DNA of 64,000 nt from Pseudodesulfovibrio profundus. GTDB taxonomy: Bacteria; Desulfobacterota; Desulfovibrionia; Desulfovibrionales; Desulfovibrionaceae. This document shows, one piece after another, positions 23,434 to 33,628 of the stretch. Each line of letters starts with the position of its first letter. The first letter of the stretch is position 1. Made by a program: the position numbers and the translations under genes. The stretch is from positions 1,587,001 to 1,651,000 of the forward strand of contig NZ_LT907975.1 of assembly GCF_900217235.1 (NCBI RefSeq). Reading direction: 5' to 3'. Below the pieces are notes generated by a model. It was not told where the DNA came from. It made no database searches and worked only from the letters and a program-made list of their open reading frames with translations.

Positions 23434-24324
23434 TCAGTGCAGCACCCGCTCAAGGAACTGAGCCTCATGCGAAGTGATACCGTATTCACCGGGCAGCATG
23501 AGTCTCGTGTCTTCAAAAGGACCTATTGGATATCTACAATCAGACCCACCGGAGAAGAAGACGTCGGTGTTCTTCGTCAGAGACAAGGTCCGGGCCTGAA
23601 GGATCTCATTGCTCTCTTCCCCTGGATATCCGTTTTCACGGTAAGGGTAGACCGCCTCAATGCCATCGAGACCGGCCTCGGCAAGGGTTGCCATGAGCGG
23701 TCGCTGCTTTTCGGATGGCGACATGAACGGATGCGCCCAGATGGATACTCCTCCGACCCGGTGTATCAATTCGATGATGTCAACCGGATCGGGCAGGTGC
23801 AAGGCGGGCAGATCGGAATCAAGTCGTTCCTCAGCAATAAAACGCCCTGCGTCAATCATTGATGGAAACATACGCCTGGCCTGAACCATATACTGCACAA
23901 TGAATGTGGGGTGTGGGTCTCTCCCTGCAAATGCAGCGACGTTTTTACGGTTTATGGTCCCATCCCACGATTGCAACCGTTCGATGAGAACATGTGCACG
24001 TTGCAAGGTTTGCTCTCGTACCAAGGCAAAGCGAGATTCAAGTTTGGTTTGGTCCTTTGTGGTCAAGTCCAAACCGAAGCCAATGATGCTGGCGTCCCGG
24101 CATGAGAATTCGATGCCCAGCGCCAGCTTCAAACGCAGCTTGGCGGCATGAGTAAAGAGGGTTTCATCAGGAAATGCATCCTTTTCACATATGCCGATTC
24201 CCTGCAGCCCGTTTTGTCTTGCAAGAGTCAGCAGCAGTCTGCCGGGTATCTTGCTCTCCCATGAGCGGCCAGAGTGTGTGTGCATGTCAAAATGCACGGA
24301 TTGTTTCGTTGTTCGAGGGAACAT
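23434..24324 (-). CDS. PHP-domain phosphoesterase
   Basis: 296 residues with the PHP metal-binding layout: FDMHTHSGRS (HxH) at 12-21, GICEKDAF, ALGIEFSCRD, IWAHPFMS and a terminal GGSDCRYP. PHP proteins of this size include 3',5'-nucleoside bisphosphate phosphatases and RNase AM-like enzymes; the substrate here is unknown. The gene starts 9 bp after the sigma-54 activator, so the two are co-transcribed. A role in removing a signalling or inhibitory phosphate compound is possible but unproven. Confidence 0.8.
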   Translation of the reverse strand: MFPRTTKQSVHFDMHTHSGRSWESKIPGRLLLTLARQNGLQGIGICEKDAFPDETLFTHAAKLRLKLALGIEFSCRDASIIGFGLDLTTKDQTKLESRFALVREQTLQRAHVLIERLQSWDGTINRKNVAAFAGRDPHPTFIVQYMVQARRMFPSMIDAGRFIAEERLDSDLPALHLPDPVDIIELIHRVGGVSIWAHPFMSPSEKQRPLMATLAEAGLDGIEAVYPYRENGYPGEESNEILQARTLSLTKNTDVFFSGGSDCRYPIGPFEDTRLMLPGEYGITSHEAQFLERVLH

Positions 24325-24333
24325 GACATTATC

Positions 24334-25704
24334 CTACATCCCGTATTTTTTCATTTTTCTGTAAAAGGTCCGACGAGGGATCCCAGACATTCTGGAGGCT
24401 TCGCTGACGTTACCATCCGTCTCCTGGAGGTAGCGCTGCATCTCCTTCTTCTCGAAGTTCTCCATGACTTGGTCTTTCTTGGATTGGAAAACACTGCTGT
24501 TTTCCTGATCCTCTGCTGCGGGCTTTCCTACCGGACACCCGAAAGTACCGGAATCATCAATACGCAAGGCTACATCCTCAGGGCCGATAACATCGCCCTT
24601 GCACAGAATGGCAGCCCGTTCGATGACATTTTCCAGTTCCCGGACATTGCCGGGCCAGTCGTAGCGGCTCATGCACTCCAGTGCCTCGTCCGCAATGCCA
24701 GTCAGCCTTTTGTTCAACTTGGCCTCGGCCTTGGTTATGAAGTGATAAACCAGGTACGGGATGTCCATCATCCGATCCCTGAGAGGCGGAATTTCGATAG
24801 TGAAAGTATTAAACCGATAGTACAAATCTCGTCGAAACGTCTCGTTATCCATGGCAAATTCAAGATCACGATTGGTGGCTGCGATGACCCGCACATTGAC
24901 ATTCGTGGTTTCAGTACTGCCGACGCGACGAATCTCTCCCGTCTGAAGAAAGCGGAGCAGCTTGGCCTGCAACTCGGGCAACATGTCCCCGATTTCGTCC
25001 AGGAACAAAGTACCGCCATCGGCTTCTTCAAAGAGTCCCTTGCGGTCTTCCTCGGCACCGGTGAATGCACCCTTCTTATAACCAAAGAGTTCACTTTCCA
25101 TGAGCGACGACGTCAGGGCTGTACAATTGATTGAGATATAGGGACGACTGTTCAGGTGGCTCTGCTGGTGAATGGCCCGTGCAATGAGATCCTTGCCGAC
25201 CCCGGTTTCGCCCAACAACAACACTGTAGTCGGCGTGGGTGCAACACGTTCGACGAGATCCATGACCTCACACATCTGGATCGATTTTCCGATGATCCGG
25301 GTTTTTCCCCCGCGCTGCTCCATCTCTCGCTGCACTGCATGGAAGCGCCCCTCGTAGCGCGCTTTCTTGCGTAAAGAGACCGTCAGGAGACGGACCAAGC
25401 GTGCGGCCGCATTTTCAAGCACAACGGCGTGCTCAGGCTTGTTCTTGTTGATGTGTGTTGAAACATCATCGTTTTTCGAAGCATTGACGATGATGTCCAA
25501 ATTGGCTGCATCCACATAGGACGGCAGTTCATTGACCAACGGCACACCGATGTCCTTGGCGAGTTCGATGCTCGACGGGTCAGCCTGCATGTCCAAAAGG
25601 CAGGCTATCTTGACACCGTGCACATCCGCGATCGCCTTGACGAACGGGGCACATGTCTTCCCCGAACCTGCAACCAGGATCTGTATCTTGGTGTCTTTCC
25701 ACAT
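24334..25704 (-). CDS. Sigma-54-dependent transcriptional activator with Rossmann-like sensor domain
   Basis: 456 residues. Residues 1-100 are not a response-regulator, PAS or GAF domain; they look like the N-terminal half of an NAD(P)-dependent oxidoreductase ([15 protein letters not shown], then KIACLLDMQ and LDIIVNAS strands, and [14 protein letters not shown]). The AAA+ domain follows, with Walker A GETGVGKD 165-172, the sigma-54 contact loop GAFTGA 212-217, Walker [12 protein letters not shown] 230-240, and an arginine finger region. A Fis-type helix-turn-helix lies at 430-450. It starts after a clear GGAGGGAAT Shine-Dalgarno, inside the CBB cassette between gap and the PHP gene. It probably activates the flanking carbon-fixation promoters, perhaps in response to a dinucleotide or sugar phosphate. 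No CbbR (LysR) gene is present. Confidence 0.88.
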   Translation of the reverse strand: MWKDTKIQILVAGSGKTCAPFVKAIADVHGVKIACLLDMQADPSSIELAKDIGVPLVNELPSYVDAANLDIIVNASKNDDVSTHINKNKPEHAVVLENAAARLVRLLTVSLRKKARYEGRFHAVQREMEQRGGKTRIIGKSIQMCEVMDLVERVAPTPTTVLLLGETGVGKDLIARAIHQQSHLNSRPYISINCTALTSSLMESELFGYKKGAFTGAEEDRKGLFEEADGGTLFLDEIGDMLPELQAKLLRFLQTGEIRRVGSTETTNVNVRVIAATNRDLEFAMDNETFRRDLYYRFNTFTIEIPPLRDRMMDIPYLVYHFITKAEAKLNKRLTGIADEALECMSRYDWPGNVRELENVIERAAILCKGDVIGPEDVALRIDDSGTFGCPVGKPAAEDQENSSVFQSKKDQVMENFEKKEMQRYLQETDGNVSEASRMSGIPRRTFYRKMKKYGM

Positions 25705-25783
25705 ATTCCCTCCATCGGCTGGGAGGCCTTTATAGGGGCCACGCTTATGCCGAATAATCGGGAATGCGAGTGACCCCTGTTTC

Positions 25784-26782
25784 TTACATCAGTGCAGCAA
25801 CCTTGCGAATAAGGCGAAGAAGCTGGTGGGTGAAGCTTGATTCATTGTCGTACCAGATAATGGTCTTGACCATCCGGTCTGCCATAACAGTGGTACATAG
25901 ACCATCCACCACGCCGCCATACGCCGAGCCAAGATAATCAGTCGATACGAGAGGCTCTTCCGAGTAGCCCATAACGTCCTTCAGGCTTCCTTCGGAGGCG
26001 GATTTGAGGGCGTTGTTGACGTCTTCTGTCGTGACGTCACAACTCACGTCTGCCACAAAATCCACGAGTGAAACATTGGGGGTAGGCACACGTACTGCCA
26101 TACCATCGAGCCTGCCTTCAAGGGCAGGGATGACCTGGCTCACGGCCCGGGCAGCGCCCGTGGTGGTGGGCAACATATTGACTGCACCGGCCCTGGCGCG
26201 TCTGAGGTCCTTGTGCGTGCCATCCAGCACTCGCTGACTCATTGTGTATGAGTGAATGGTGGTCATGAGTCCCTTCTCGATGCCAAAGGCCTCATGCAGC
26301 ACCTTGGCAACAGGAGCCAGACAGTTGGTAGTGCAGGACGCATTGGAAATAATCACATCGTTTTCGCTCAGAAGGTGATCGTTGACGCCCATGACTATGG
26401 TGGCATCACAATCTGGGCCTGGAGCACTGATAACCACTTTCTCGCAGCCGCAATCGATCATCTGTTCACAACTCATACGATCACGAAAGGCACCGGTGCT
26501 TTCAACGACGATATCGACGTCCCAGGCTCCCCAGCACCATTCGCCGGGCGCACAGCGAGTCACCACGACTTCATGATCGCCGACCATGAACCCATTGTTG
26601 GTGGCTTTTACTTCCTCATCAAAGGTTCCGTGAACCGAATCATATTTGAGCAGGTGGGCCAATTGGACATTGTCGGCGCGGGCATTGACCACAGCGAGTT
26701 CGTACCCTTCTTCCCTGGCAAGCAGCCTGGCAAGATAACGTCCGATTCGCCCGAAACCGTTGATACCTATTTTCACACTCAT
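25784..26782 (-). CDS. gap: Glyceraldehyde-3-phosphate dehydrogenase
   Basis: Reduces 1,3-bisphosphoglycerate in the cycle, reversible with glycolysis. 332 residues. GINGFGRIGR at the dinucleotide fold, the catalytic SNASCTTNCLAP (Cys near 152), HSYTMSQRVLDG with the catalytic His, and TGAARAVSQVIPALEGRLDG are present. At the end of the second strand the sequence is VNARADN, without the ND pair common in NAD-specific enzymes, so cofactor preference is uncertain. It stands between rpe and the activator, with about 320 bp of non-coding DNA upstream. Confidence 0.96.
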   Translation of the reverse strand: MSVKIGINGFGRIGRYLARLLAREEGYELAVVNARADNVQLAHLLKYDSVHGTFDEEVKATNNGFMVGDHEVVVTRCAPGEWCWGAWDVDIVVESTGAFRDRMSCEQMIDCGCEKVVISAPGPDCDATIVMGVNDHLLSENDVIISNASCTTNCLAPVAKVLHEAFGIEKGLMTTIHSYTMSQRVLDGTHKDLRRARAGAVNMLPTTTGAARAVSQVIPALEGRLDGMAVRVPTPNVSLVDFVADVSCDVTTEDVNNALKSASEGSLKDVMGYSEEPLVSTDYLGSAYGGVVDGLCTTVMADRMVKTIIWYDNESSFTHQLLRLIRKVAALM

Positions 26783-26982
26783 GATTGTCTCCTCAAGCGA
26801 CCGTGGCCGCCCTCGCTGTGCCCTTGTTGGCTTTACTTAGCCAATTCCCGGACTTTTACTGATGAATTCTCTTTCAATGGCCGATTCAACGTGGTGAACG
26901 GGGAGCGCGGTCATTCGTCGTTGGACAAAAGAACTCCCGCTGCCGTATACAGAAGCAACTTGAATGTTCATTGACTTGGCTC

Positions 26983-27079
26983 GTAGCCGTTGCTCCGCTC
27001 CGCCCTCGGCCCTTCGGGCCGCCCCTACGGGGACGGGCTACGCTCCACAACGGCTACGGCGAACCGCCTCTAAGGAGGC
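26983..27079. repeat. Multi-branched palindromic element between rpe and gap
   Basis: A ten-base outer stem, GTAGCCGTTG (26983-26992) with CAACGGCTAC (27048-27057), encloses GGCCC-TTCG-GGCC-type and CCCC-TAC-GGGG hairpins, giving a clover-leaf shape. A GCCTCTAAGGAGGC hairpin follows at 27066-27079. The remaining gap (26783-26982) shows no gene. It may be a repetitive extragenic palindrome or an mRNA-stability element between rpe and gap. Confidence 0.55.
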
Positions 27080-27098
27080 ACAAACTCGGACGCCGGGC

Positions 27099-27127
27099 TC
27101 CACCTTAAAATGACCGATCAGTGGTCC
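27099..27127 (+). mobile_element. Remnant of an IS3-family terminal end at the 3' end of rpe
   Basis: About 29 bp beginning TCCACCTTAAAAT and ending AGTGGTCC align with the right end of the complete IS3-family element at 37864-37893 (25 of 29 positions by eye). No transposase is attached. It supplies the stop codon and final residues of rpe, so an IS once inserted there and was lost imprecisely. Confidence 0.6.
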
Positions 27128-27851
27128 AAAGGATGGGGGGAGGCGCAATGGCCCCCCAACCGCACGCCTTTTGGTCAGCCCCTGCGCAGGCTGCCTCCAT
27201 AAAGGTTTCTAGCCGTTTGTCATACGGGGGTTCTCCGAAAAACGCCGAGCCGGATACGAAAACATCAGCCCCGGCATGATGAAGCTCAGCGATGTTGGCA
27301 GGGGTCACGCCACCATCCACCTGGATGAGGGTGTCCGCTTCATGCATCTTGATCATCCGGGCAAGGGTTCTGATCTTGTCGATGGAAAATGGAATAAACG
27401 ATTGTCCGCCAAAGCCGGGATTCACACTCATGACAAGGACCATGTACAACTGTGGCAACAAGTACTGAACTGCGCTCAAAGACGTGTGCGGGTTGATGGC
27501 TACTGCAGGTCGTACACCGTGATTTGCGATCTCGGCCACGGTACGCTCCAGGTGCGTCTCCGATTCGGCGTGAACACAAATGAGGTCGGCGCCAGCATCA
27601 GCGAATTCCTTGATGTAGCGACCGGGGTTATCAATCATGAGGTGTACGTCAAAGAACAGTTTGCTCTGCTTGCGACACGCTTTGATGACAGGCGACCCGA
27701 AGGTGATATTGGGGACGAATTGACCGTCCATGACGTCCCAATGGACCCATTCCACACCTGCATCTTCCAACATAGCCAGTTCTTCACCGAGTCGACTGAA
27801 ATCAGACGACAGAAGAGAAGGCGACAATATGACAGTATTTTCAACACTCAT
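27105..27851 (-). CDS. rpe: Ribulose-phosphate 3-epimerase with altered C-terminus
   Basis: Interconverts xylulose-5-phosphate and ribulose-5-phosphate, feeding prk. Start at ATG 27851 (MSVENTVILSPSLLSSDFS); the longer frame overlaps fba. 248 residues. Signatures HWDVMDGQFVPNITFG, FDVHLMIDNP, VMSVNPGFGGQSFI and IQVDGGVTPANI hold the metal ligands. The canonical fold ends near residue 220 (RLETFMEAA); the remaining Cys/Trp/Pro-rich tail is untypical and its last codons read into an IS3 end remnant. Catalytic residues are complete, so activity is likely. Confidence 0.93.
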   Translation of the reverse strand: MSVENTVILSPSLLSSDFSRLGEELAMLEDAGVEWVHWDVMDGQFVPNITFGSPVIKACRKQSKLFFDVHLMIDNPGRYIKEFADAGADLICVHAESETHLERTVAEIANHGVRPAVAINPHTSLSAVQYLLPQLYMVLVMSVNPGFGGQSFIPFSIDKIRTLARMIKMHEADTLIQVDGGVTPANIAELHHAGADVFVSGSAFFGEPPYDKRLETFMEAACAGADQKACGWGAIAPPPILWTTDRSF

Positions 27852-27861
27852 GATTCCCCCT

Positions 27862-28929
27862 TTACGTCCTCGCTGTCGGGGCATACTTCCCGGCAGCGTA
27901 CCCTTCGGCCATGGTCTCGTGATTGCGGGGTGTGATGGGCTCTGCCCAGCCGGCGGAACCAAAAGCCAGGAACCGAGACCTACAGACTTCCTTCATGGCC
28001 TTGGTCGCCTCGGAGAGGAACTTGCGCGGATCGAAATTGCCCGGATTTTCGGCAATGTATTTACGAACCGCACCAGTGGCTGCCAATCGCAGGTCGGTAT
28101 CAATATTGACTTTGCGCACGCCATGCTTGATGCCTTCCTGAATTTCGGTCACGGGAACGCCGTAGGTCTCGGGAATTTCTCCGCCATAATCATTGATGGT
28201 CTTGAGCCACTCTTGCGGCACCGAGGAAGAGCCGTGCATGACGAGATGCGTATCCGGTATGCGGGCATGGATCTCCTTGATCCGATCGATGGCCAGCACT
28301 TCACCGGACGGAGGGCGGGAAAACTTGTACGCACCATGGCTGGTGCCAATGGCGATGGCCAGGGCATCCACCTTGGTTTTCGCAACGAAATCGGCTGCCT
28401 GATCCGGATCGGTGAGCATCTGTTCGCGGGTCAATTTACCCTCTGCTCCGACACCGTCCTCTTTGCCTGCCGTTGCCGTCTCCAGAGATCCCAGCACGCC
28501 GAGTTCTCCTTCCACTGACACACCGCAAGCATGAGCCATGTCCGTAACTTTTTTAGTCACATCCACATTGTATTCATAGCTGGATGGGGTACTGGAATCT
28601 TCCATGAGAGAACCATCCATCATGACTGAGCTGAAACCATTCTGGATGGCCTGAACACAGACTCCAGGCGAGGCACCGTGATCAAGATGCAGGCAGACCG
28701 GTATATGGGGCCATTCCTCCAAAGCAGCCAGGATAAGATGGCGCAGAAAGACGGAACCGGCATATTTGCGCGCACCAGCCGAACTCTGAAGTATGACCGG
28801 GCTGTTGGTTTCGTCAGCAGCTTCCATGATAGCCCTGATCTGTTCCATATTGTTGACGTTGAAAGCAGGAACGCCATAGCCGTTGGCTGCTGCATGATCC
28901 AGCAACTGTCGTAATGAAATAAGCGCCAT
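27862..28929 (-). CDS. fba: Class II fructose-1,6-bisphosphate aldolase
   Basis: Zinc-dependent aldolase condensing triose phosphates (and, in the CBB cycle, erythrose-4-phosphate with DHAP). Start at ATG 28929 ([10 protein letters not shown]); upstream codons would overlap pyk. 355 residues, close to the CbbA subtype. Metal and catalytic motifs are [41 protein letters not shown] and VMHGSSSVP. Only 10 bp separate it from the start of rpe and 2 bp from pyk. Confidence 0.96.
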   Translation of the reverse strand: MALISLRQLLDHAAANGYGVPAFNVNNMEQIRAIMEAADETNSPVILQSSAGARKYAGSVFLRHLILAALEEWPHIPVCLHLDHGASPGVCVQAIQNGFSSVMMDGSLMEDSSTPSSYEYNVDVTKKVTDMAHACGVSVEGELGVLGSLETATAGKEDGVGAEGKLTREQMLTDPDQAADFVAKTKVDALAIAIGTSHGAYKFSRPPSGEVLAIDRIKEIHARIPDTHLVMHGSSSVPQEWLKTINDYGGEIPETYGVPVTEIQEGIKHGVRKVNIDTDLRLAATGAVRKYIAENPGNFDPRKFLSEATKAMKEVCRSRFLAFGSAGWAEPITPRNHETMAEGYAAGKYAPTART

Positions 28930-28931
28930 GA

Positions 28932-30398
28932 TTACTCCTCCGGATGTATCTCGGTTGGTTGTTCTATTCTGCAAATTCGCATCGAGTTGGTGCCGCCCTT
29001 TTCTCCGGCGGTATCCCCGCTGGTGGTGATGACCAGATCGCCTACCTGTGCAGCTCCGAGCCTGACGAGTTCTGCTGCTGCAGCCGAATGCTGCTGGGAA
29101 GCACAGACAGTCTCGGGATTGAAATCCACAGGGTAGACGCCACGATAGAGCGAGACTCGACGGCGGGTTTTTTCAATCTTGGACAGGGCGAAAATCGGGA
29201 TGCCAGAACTGATTCGGGACATCCATAACGCGGTTCCACCCGAATCAGTGAAAGCGCCAATAGCGGCGGTATCCAGGTGATTGGCCGCATACATGGCGGA
29301 CATGGCAATGGACTCGTCAATATGCGTAAAACGGGAATCCAGACGATGTCGGGAGCGGATTGCCACTTCCTGCCGCTCCGCCTCAAGACATATTTTTCCC
29401 ATGGCGGACACGGCCTCAGCCGGATACTTGCCCACAGCAGACTCTGCGGAGAGCATGACTGCATCCGTGCCGTCCAAAACCGCATTGGCCACGTCAAAGA
29501 CTTCGGCCCGTGTCGGAACCGGACTCAGGATCATTGAGTCCATCATCTGAGTGGCTGTGACAACGATCCGGTTGAGAGATCGGGCCCGCTTGATGAGCGA
29601 CTTCTGTACACCGGGAAGCTTGGCATCACCGATCTCCACACCGAGATCGCCACGCGCGATCATGATGCCGTCGGAAAGCTGAACGATTGTCTCCACATGC
29701 TCCAGGGCCTCGGCGCGCTCGATCTTGGAAAGAATGAATCCGTGCCAGCCAAGCGCGGCCATGAGTTCACGGCACTCATCAACATCTGCGGCATTGCGGA
29801 CGAATGAAAGAGCCAGAAAATCAGCATCCATTTCTGCCACGGCTCGCATGTCCATGCGATCCTTTTCAGTCAGAGCGCCGGCTGAAAGGCCGCCCGAAAG
29901 CAGGTTCACACCCTTGCCGCTGGAAAGGACGCCTCCAGTAACAACAGTGCAGTGAACCGCACCATCGACCACGTGGTCGACTTCGAGGATGCATTTACCG
30001 TCATCGAGAAGCAGGATACTTTCAGGGTCCACGTCATCAGACAAAGCTGAATAGGTAATACCAACCCTCTCGACGCTGCCCTCGTGCAGAGCGGTGTCCG
30101 GGTCAATGATAAAACTATCCCCTTCTTCCAAGGTAATTGATTCTTCCCTGAAACCACCGATGCGGATTTTTGGTCCCTGGAGATCGGCAAGGATCCCCAC
30201 AGTCCTGCCCTGCTCGTTGGCAATTCTCCTGACCAGTGCTGCCAATTTGACGTGATCGGCACTGTTCCCGTGCGAAAAATTAAGGCGCACGACATCGACA
30301 CCCTGACGGATGAGGTCGCGCAATGCGTCCTCATTGTCGGTTGCAGGCCCGAGCGTAGCCACAATCTTGGTTCTGCGAAGTCTCTGTTCCATACTCAC
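28932..30398 (-). CDS. pyk: Pyruvate kinase
   Basis: Makes pyruvate and ATP from phosphoenolpyruvate. 488 residues if the GTG at 30398 is used, or 486 from ATG 30392; both lie at the pgk stop. Signatures are [32 protein letters not shown], the catalytic lysine in [22 protein letters not shown] and [11 protein letters not shown]. Its inclusion in a Calvin-type cluster is unusual and suggests that fixed carbon is drawn off as pyruvate. Confidence 0.95.
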   Translation of the reverse strand: MSMEQRLRRTKIVATLGPATDNEDALRDLIRQGVDVVRLNFSHGNSADHVKLAALVRRIANEQGRTVGILADLQGPKIRIGGFREESITLEEGDSFIIDPDTALHEGSVERVGITYSALSDDVDPESILLLDDGKCILEVDHVVDGAVHCTVVTGGVLSSGKGVNLLSGGLSAGALTEKDRMDMRAVAEMDADFLALSFVRNAADVDECRELMAALGWHGFILSKIERAEALEHVETIVQLSDGIMIARGDLGVEIGDAKLPGVQKSLIKRARSLNRIVVTATQMMDSMILSPVPTRAEVFDVANAVLDGTDAVMLSAESAVGKYPAEAVSAMGKICLEAERQEVAIRSRHRLDSRFTHIDESIAMSAMYAANHLDTAAIGAFTDSGGTALWMSRISSGIPIFALSKIEKTRRRVSLYRGVYPVDFNPETVCASQQHSAAAAELVRLGAAQVGDLVITTSGDTAGEKGGTNSMRICRIEQPTEIHPEE

Positions 30399-31570
30399 AT
30401 ACTTCGTTCTTCGAGAATGCCCACTGCGGGCAAAGTCTTGCCTTCAAGAAACTCCAGAAAAGCCCCGCCACCGGTCGAGATATAGGAGATGTCATCGCCC
30501 ACACCATACTTGTCGATAGCAGCTAGGGTATCTCCCCCTCCGGCAATGGAGTAGGCCGGGCTTTCCGCGATGGACATGGAAAGATCCATGGTCCCCTGGC
30601 CGAACTGGTCGAACTCGAAAACACCGACCGGACCGTTCCAGACGATGGTTCCGGCATCCTCCAACAATCGGGAATACAGCGAGGATGTCTTGGGACCGAT
30701 ATCCAAAATCATCTCATTGGCAGCGACTTTATTGACCTGCCGAGCAATGGGCGCGGCATCTTCGGAGAACTCCCGTCCACACACCACATCAAGCGGGATG
30801 GGGATTTCAACATCGGCATCGATGGCAACCTGCATCAGGTCGCGGGTAGCCTCAACCAAGTCCGGCTCAAAGAGCGAAGAGCAGATGTCGAAACCCGCGG
30901 CAGCAATGAAATTATTGGCAATACCACCGCCCACGATAAGCTTGTCCACTTTAGAGAGGAGCGACTCAAGTACCGTGAGCTTGGTTGAAACCTTGGCCCC
31001 ACCCACCACAGCCACCACAGGCGATTGGGGAGCCATGAATCCTCGCTCCAGTCCGGCCAGTTCCCTCATCAAGAGCGGCCCGGCACAGGCGACAGGCGCG
31101 AACCGGGCTACGGCGTGCGTCGACGCCTGAGCCCTGTGAGCCGTAGCAAAAGCATCCATGACAAAGGTGTCGCAGAGCACGGCCATGGCCTTACCAAGCT
31201 CAAGGTCATTGTCACTTTCTCCCTTGAGAAATCGAACATTTTCCAAGAGGACAACCTCACCGGGCTGTAAGGAAACGCCATTGATCCAGTCTTTCTCGAA
31301 ACGGACAACCAGTCCGAGCAATTCCGACAATCGATGAGCCACTGGCTCCAGAGTCATATCCGGGTCAAAGGTCCCTTCCTTTGGCCGTCCCAAGTGGGAC
31401 ATGATCATGACCTGGGCCCCGCGATTCAAGGCCGTTCGGATGGTCGGCAAGGCCGCCATAAGTCGTTTATCGCTCGTGATCTCGCCATCTGAAATCGGAA
31501 CGTTGAAATCCTCCCTTATGAGGACCCGCTTTCCGGCCAAATCGAGCTTTGACATCTCCAACATAACCAT
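30395..31570 (-). CDS. pgk: Phosphoglycerate kinase
   Basis: Phosphorylates 3-phosphoglycerate, the first reductive-phase step after RuBisCO. 391 residues. Substrate site [13 protein letters not shown] near residue 20, [20 protein letters not shown], and the nucleotide loop [13 protein letters not shown] are present. It overlaps the start of pyk and lies 12 bp after tkt. Confidence 0.96.
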   Translation of the reverse strand: MVMLEMSKLDLAGKRVLIREDFNVPISDGEITSDKRLMAALPTIRTALNRGAQVMIMSHLGRPKEGTFDPDMTLEPVAHRLSELLGLVVRFEKDWINGVSLQPGEVVLLENVRFLKGESDNDLELGKAMAVLCDTFVMDAFATAHRAQASTHAVARFAPVACAGPLLMRELAGLERGFMAPQSPVVAVVGGAKVSTKLTVLESLLSKVDKLIVGGGIANNFIAAAGFDICSSLFEPDLVEATRDLMQVAIDADVEIPIPLDVVCGREFSEDAAPIARQVNKVAANEMILDIGPKTSSLYSRLLEDAGTIVWNGPVGVFEFDQFGQGTMDLSMSIAESPAYSIAGGGDTLAAIDKYGVGDDISYISTGGGAFLEFLEGKTLPAVGILEERSM

Positions 31571-31582
31571 CCTCCCCCTTGA

Positions 31583-33598
31583 TTAAGCGGCCATCTTCTT
31601 CCCGTTCATGACTCGTTTGACCAGCTTGACCAATGCATCGGGCGTGAACCCGAAATATTCGAACAATTCATTGCCCGGAGCAGATTCGCCGAAACGGTCC
31701 ATGCCCAGCACAGCACCTTCAAGTCCTACATACTTGCCCCATCCGCTCGTCACACCAGCCTCGACTGCCACACGAGTCGTGACATGAGGCGGTAAAACTT
31801 GATTGCGATAGTCTTCGCTCTGCCGTTCAAAGACCTCGACACACGGCATGGACACAACCCGGACATGGCTGCCTGTGGATTCCATAGTCATGGCGGCTTC
31901 CATGGCCAGGCCGACTTCGGACCCGGTGGCAATGATGATGGCGTCGGGAGTCGTGTCGCTGTCACGCAGGACGTATCCGCCACAAGACACCTGTTCGAGG
32001 GTTTCCGCAGACCGGGACTGATGCGGCAGAGCCTGGCGGGACATGATGAGAGATGATGGGCCGTCGTCGCGCTTGACCGACCGTTCCCAGGCAACTGCGG
32101 CTTCCACTGCGTCGCAGGGACGCCAAACATCCATGTTGGGAATCAGGCGCAGCGATTCGACATGCTCCACTGGCTGGTGGGTCGGTCCGTCTTCGCCAAC
32201 ACCGATGGAATCGTGAGTCAGGACGTAGAGAGTACGCAGCCCCATCAGGGCAGACATGCGCATGGCGTTGCGGGCATAGTCCGAAAAGACGAGAAATGTC
32301 CCACCATAAGGGATGAAGCCGCCATGCAGGACCATGCCGTTCATCATCACGGACATGGCAAATTCTCGCACGCCGTAATTCATGTAATTGCCATTCCAGT
32401 CAGTCGGGACAGCGATCTTGGAACCGGACCATCTGGTCAAGTTCGAACCAGCCAGATCGGCCGATCCACCAAAGAATTCCGGCAGCACCGGGGCCAACCC
32501 TTCAATGGCATTTTGCGAGGCCTTGCGAGTGGCCAGGCTTTCTGCCTTGGCATCAACACTGTCAACATAATTGGATGCGTGAGAGTCGAAGTCGTCAGGC
32601 AACTCGCCATTCATACGACGAGTGAACTCGGCAGCCAGTTGCGGATAAACCTTTTCGTATTCCTTAAAGCGGGCATTCCAGGAATCCTCTGCCCTGAAGC
32701 CAGATCCTTTGGCACTCCAGGAGGCATACACCAACTCCGGGATTTCAAAGGGTGGATGAGGCCAGCTCATGGCATCTCTGGCGCAGCTTATTTCGTCATC
32801 GCCGAGAGGAGCACCGTGGCATTTTTCCGTACCACAGACATTGGGAGCACCCTGCCCGATGACCGTCTTGCAGCAGATGAGAGTCGGCCTGTCCGGCTCA
32901 CTCCGTGCCTTTTCAATGGCGTCCTTGATGGACTCAGGATCATGACCATCCACACCGGGAACGACGTGCCAGCCATAGGACTGGAATCGACGCGGCGTGT
33001 CATCCGTGAACCAACCATCGACGCAGCCGTCGATGGAGATGCCGTTGTCGTCGTAAAAAGCGATGAGCTTGCCGAGTTGCAGGGTGCCAGCCAGGGAACA
33101 CGCCTCGTGGGAGACGCCTTCCATCATGCATCCATCCCCCATGAAGACATAGGTGTGGTGGTCCATGATGGTATGACCGTCTTGGTTGTATTGGGCGCCG
33201 AGAACCTTTTCGGCCACGGCCATGCCCACAGCGCAGGCGATGCCTTGCCCAAGAGGCCCGGAGGTGGATTCGACGCCCGGCGTCATTCCAAGCTCCGGAT
33301 GCCCCGGGGTTTTAGAATTGAGTTGCCTGAACTGCTTGATGTCATCGATGGTGACGTCATAGCCGCTCAAGTGCAGCAATGAGTAGAGGAGCATCGAGCC
33401 ATGCCCGTTGGAAAAAACGAATCGATCCCTGTTTGCCCAGCTGGGATTGGCCGGATTGTGGACCAGATAATCGTTCCACAGAACCTCGGCGATATCGGCC
33501 ATGCCGAGTGGAGCACCCGGATGTCCGGAATTGGCTTTTTGGATGGCGTCCATGCTCAGAGCACGGATGGCATTGGCAAGTTCACTGCGTTGAGGCAT
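31583..33598 (-). CDS. tkt: Transketolase
   Basis: Thiamine-diphosphate enzyme rearranging sugar phosphates in the regeneration phase. 671 residues, standard length. N-terminal [18 protein letters not shown], thiamine-binding [13 protein letters not shown] with the following DDNGISIDG, and the pyrimidine-domain [17 protein letters not shown] are all intact. The gene is preceded by a 43-codon ORF and a sigma-54-like motif, and followed closely by pgk. Confidence 0.97.
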   Translation of the reverse strand: MPQRSELANAIRALSMDAIQKANSGHPGAPLGMADIAEVLWNDYLVHNPANPSWANRDRFVFSNGHGSMLLYSLLHLSGYDVTIDDIKQFRQLNSKTPGHPELGMTPGVESTSGPLGQGIACAVGMAVAEKVLGAQYNQDGHTIMDHHTYVFMGDGCMMEGVSHEACSLAGTLQLGKLIAFYDDNGISIDGCVDGWFTDDTPRRFQSYGWHVVPGVDGHDPESIKDAIEKARSEPDRPTLICCKTVIGQGAPNVCGTEKCHGAPLGDDEISCARDAMSWPHPPFEIPELVYASWSAKGSGFRAEDSWNARFKEYEKVYPQLAAEFTRRMNGELPDDFDSHASNYVDSVDAKAESLATRKASQNAIEGLAPVLPEFFGGSADLAGSNLTRWSGSKIAVPTDWNGNYMNYGVREFAMSVMMNGMVLHGGFIPYGGTFLVFSDYARNAMRMSALMGLRTLYVLTHDSIGVGEDGPTHQPVEHVESLRLIPNMDVWRPCDAVEAAVAWERSVKRDDGPSSLIMSRQALPHQSRSAETLEQVSCGGYVLRDSDTTPDAIIIATGSEVGLAMEAAMTMESTGSHVRVVSMPCVEVFERQSEDYRNQVLPPHVTTRVAVEAGVTSGWGKYVGLEGAVLGMDRFGESAPGNELFEYFGFTPDALVKLVKRVMNGKKMAA

Positions 33599-33628
33599 TG
33601 CTTTTCCCCTTCTTGTTGACGTGATTGA

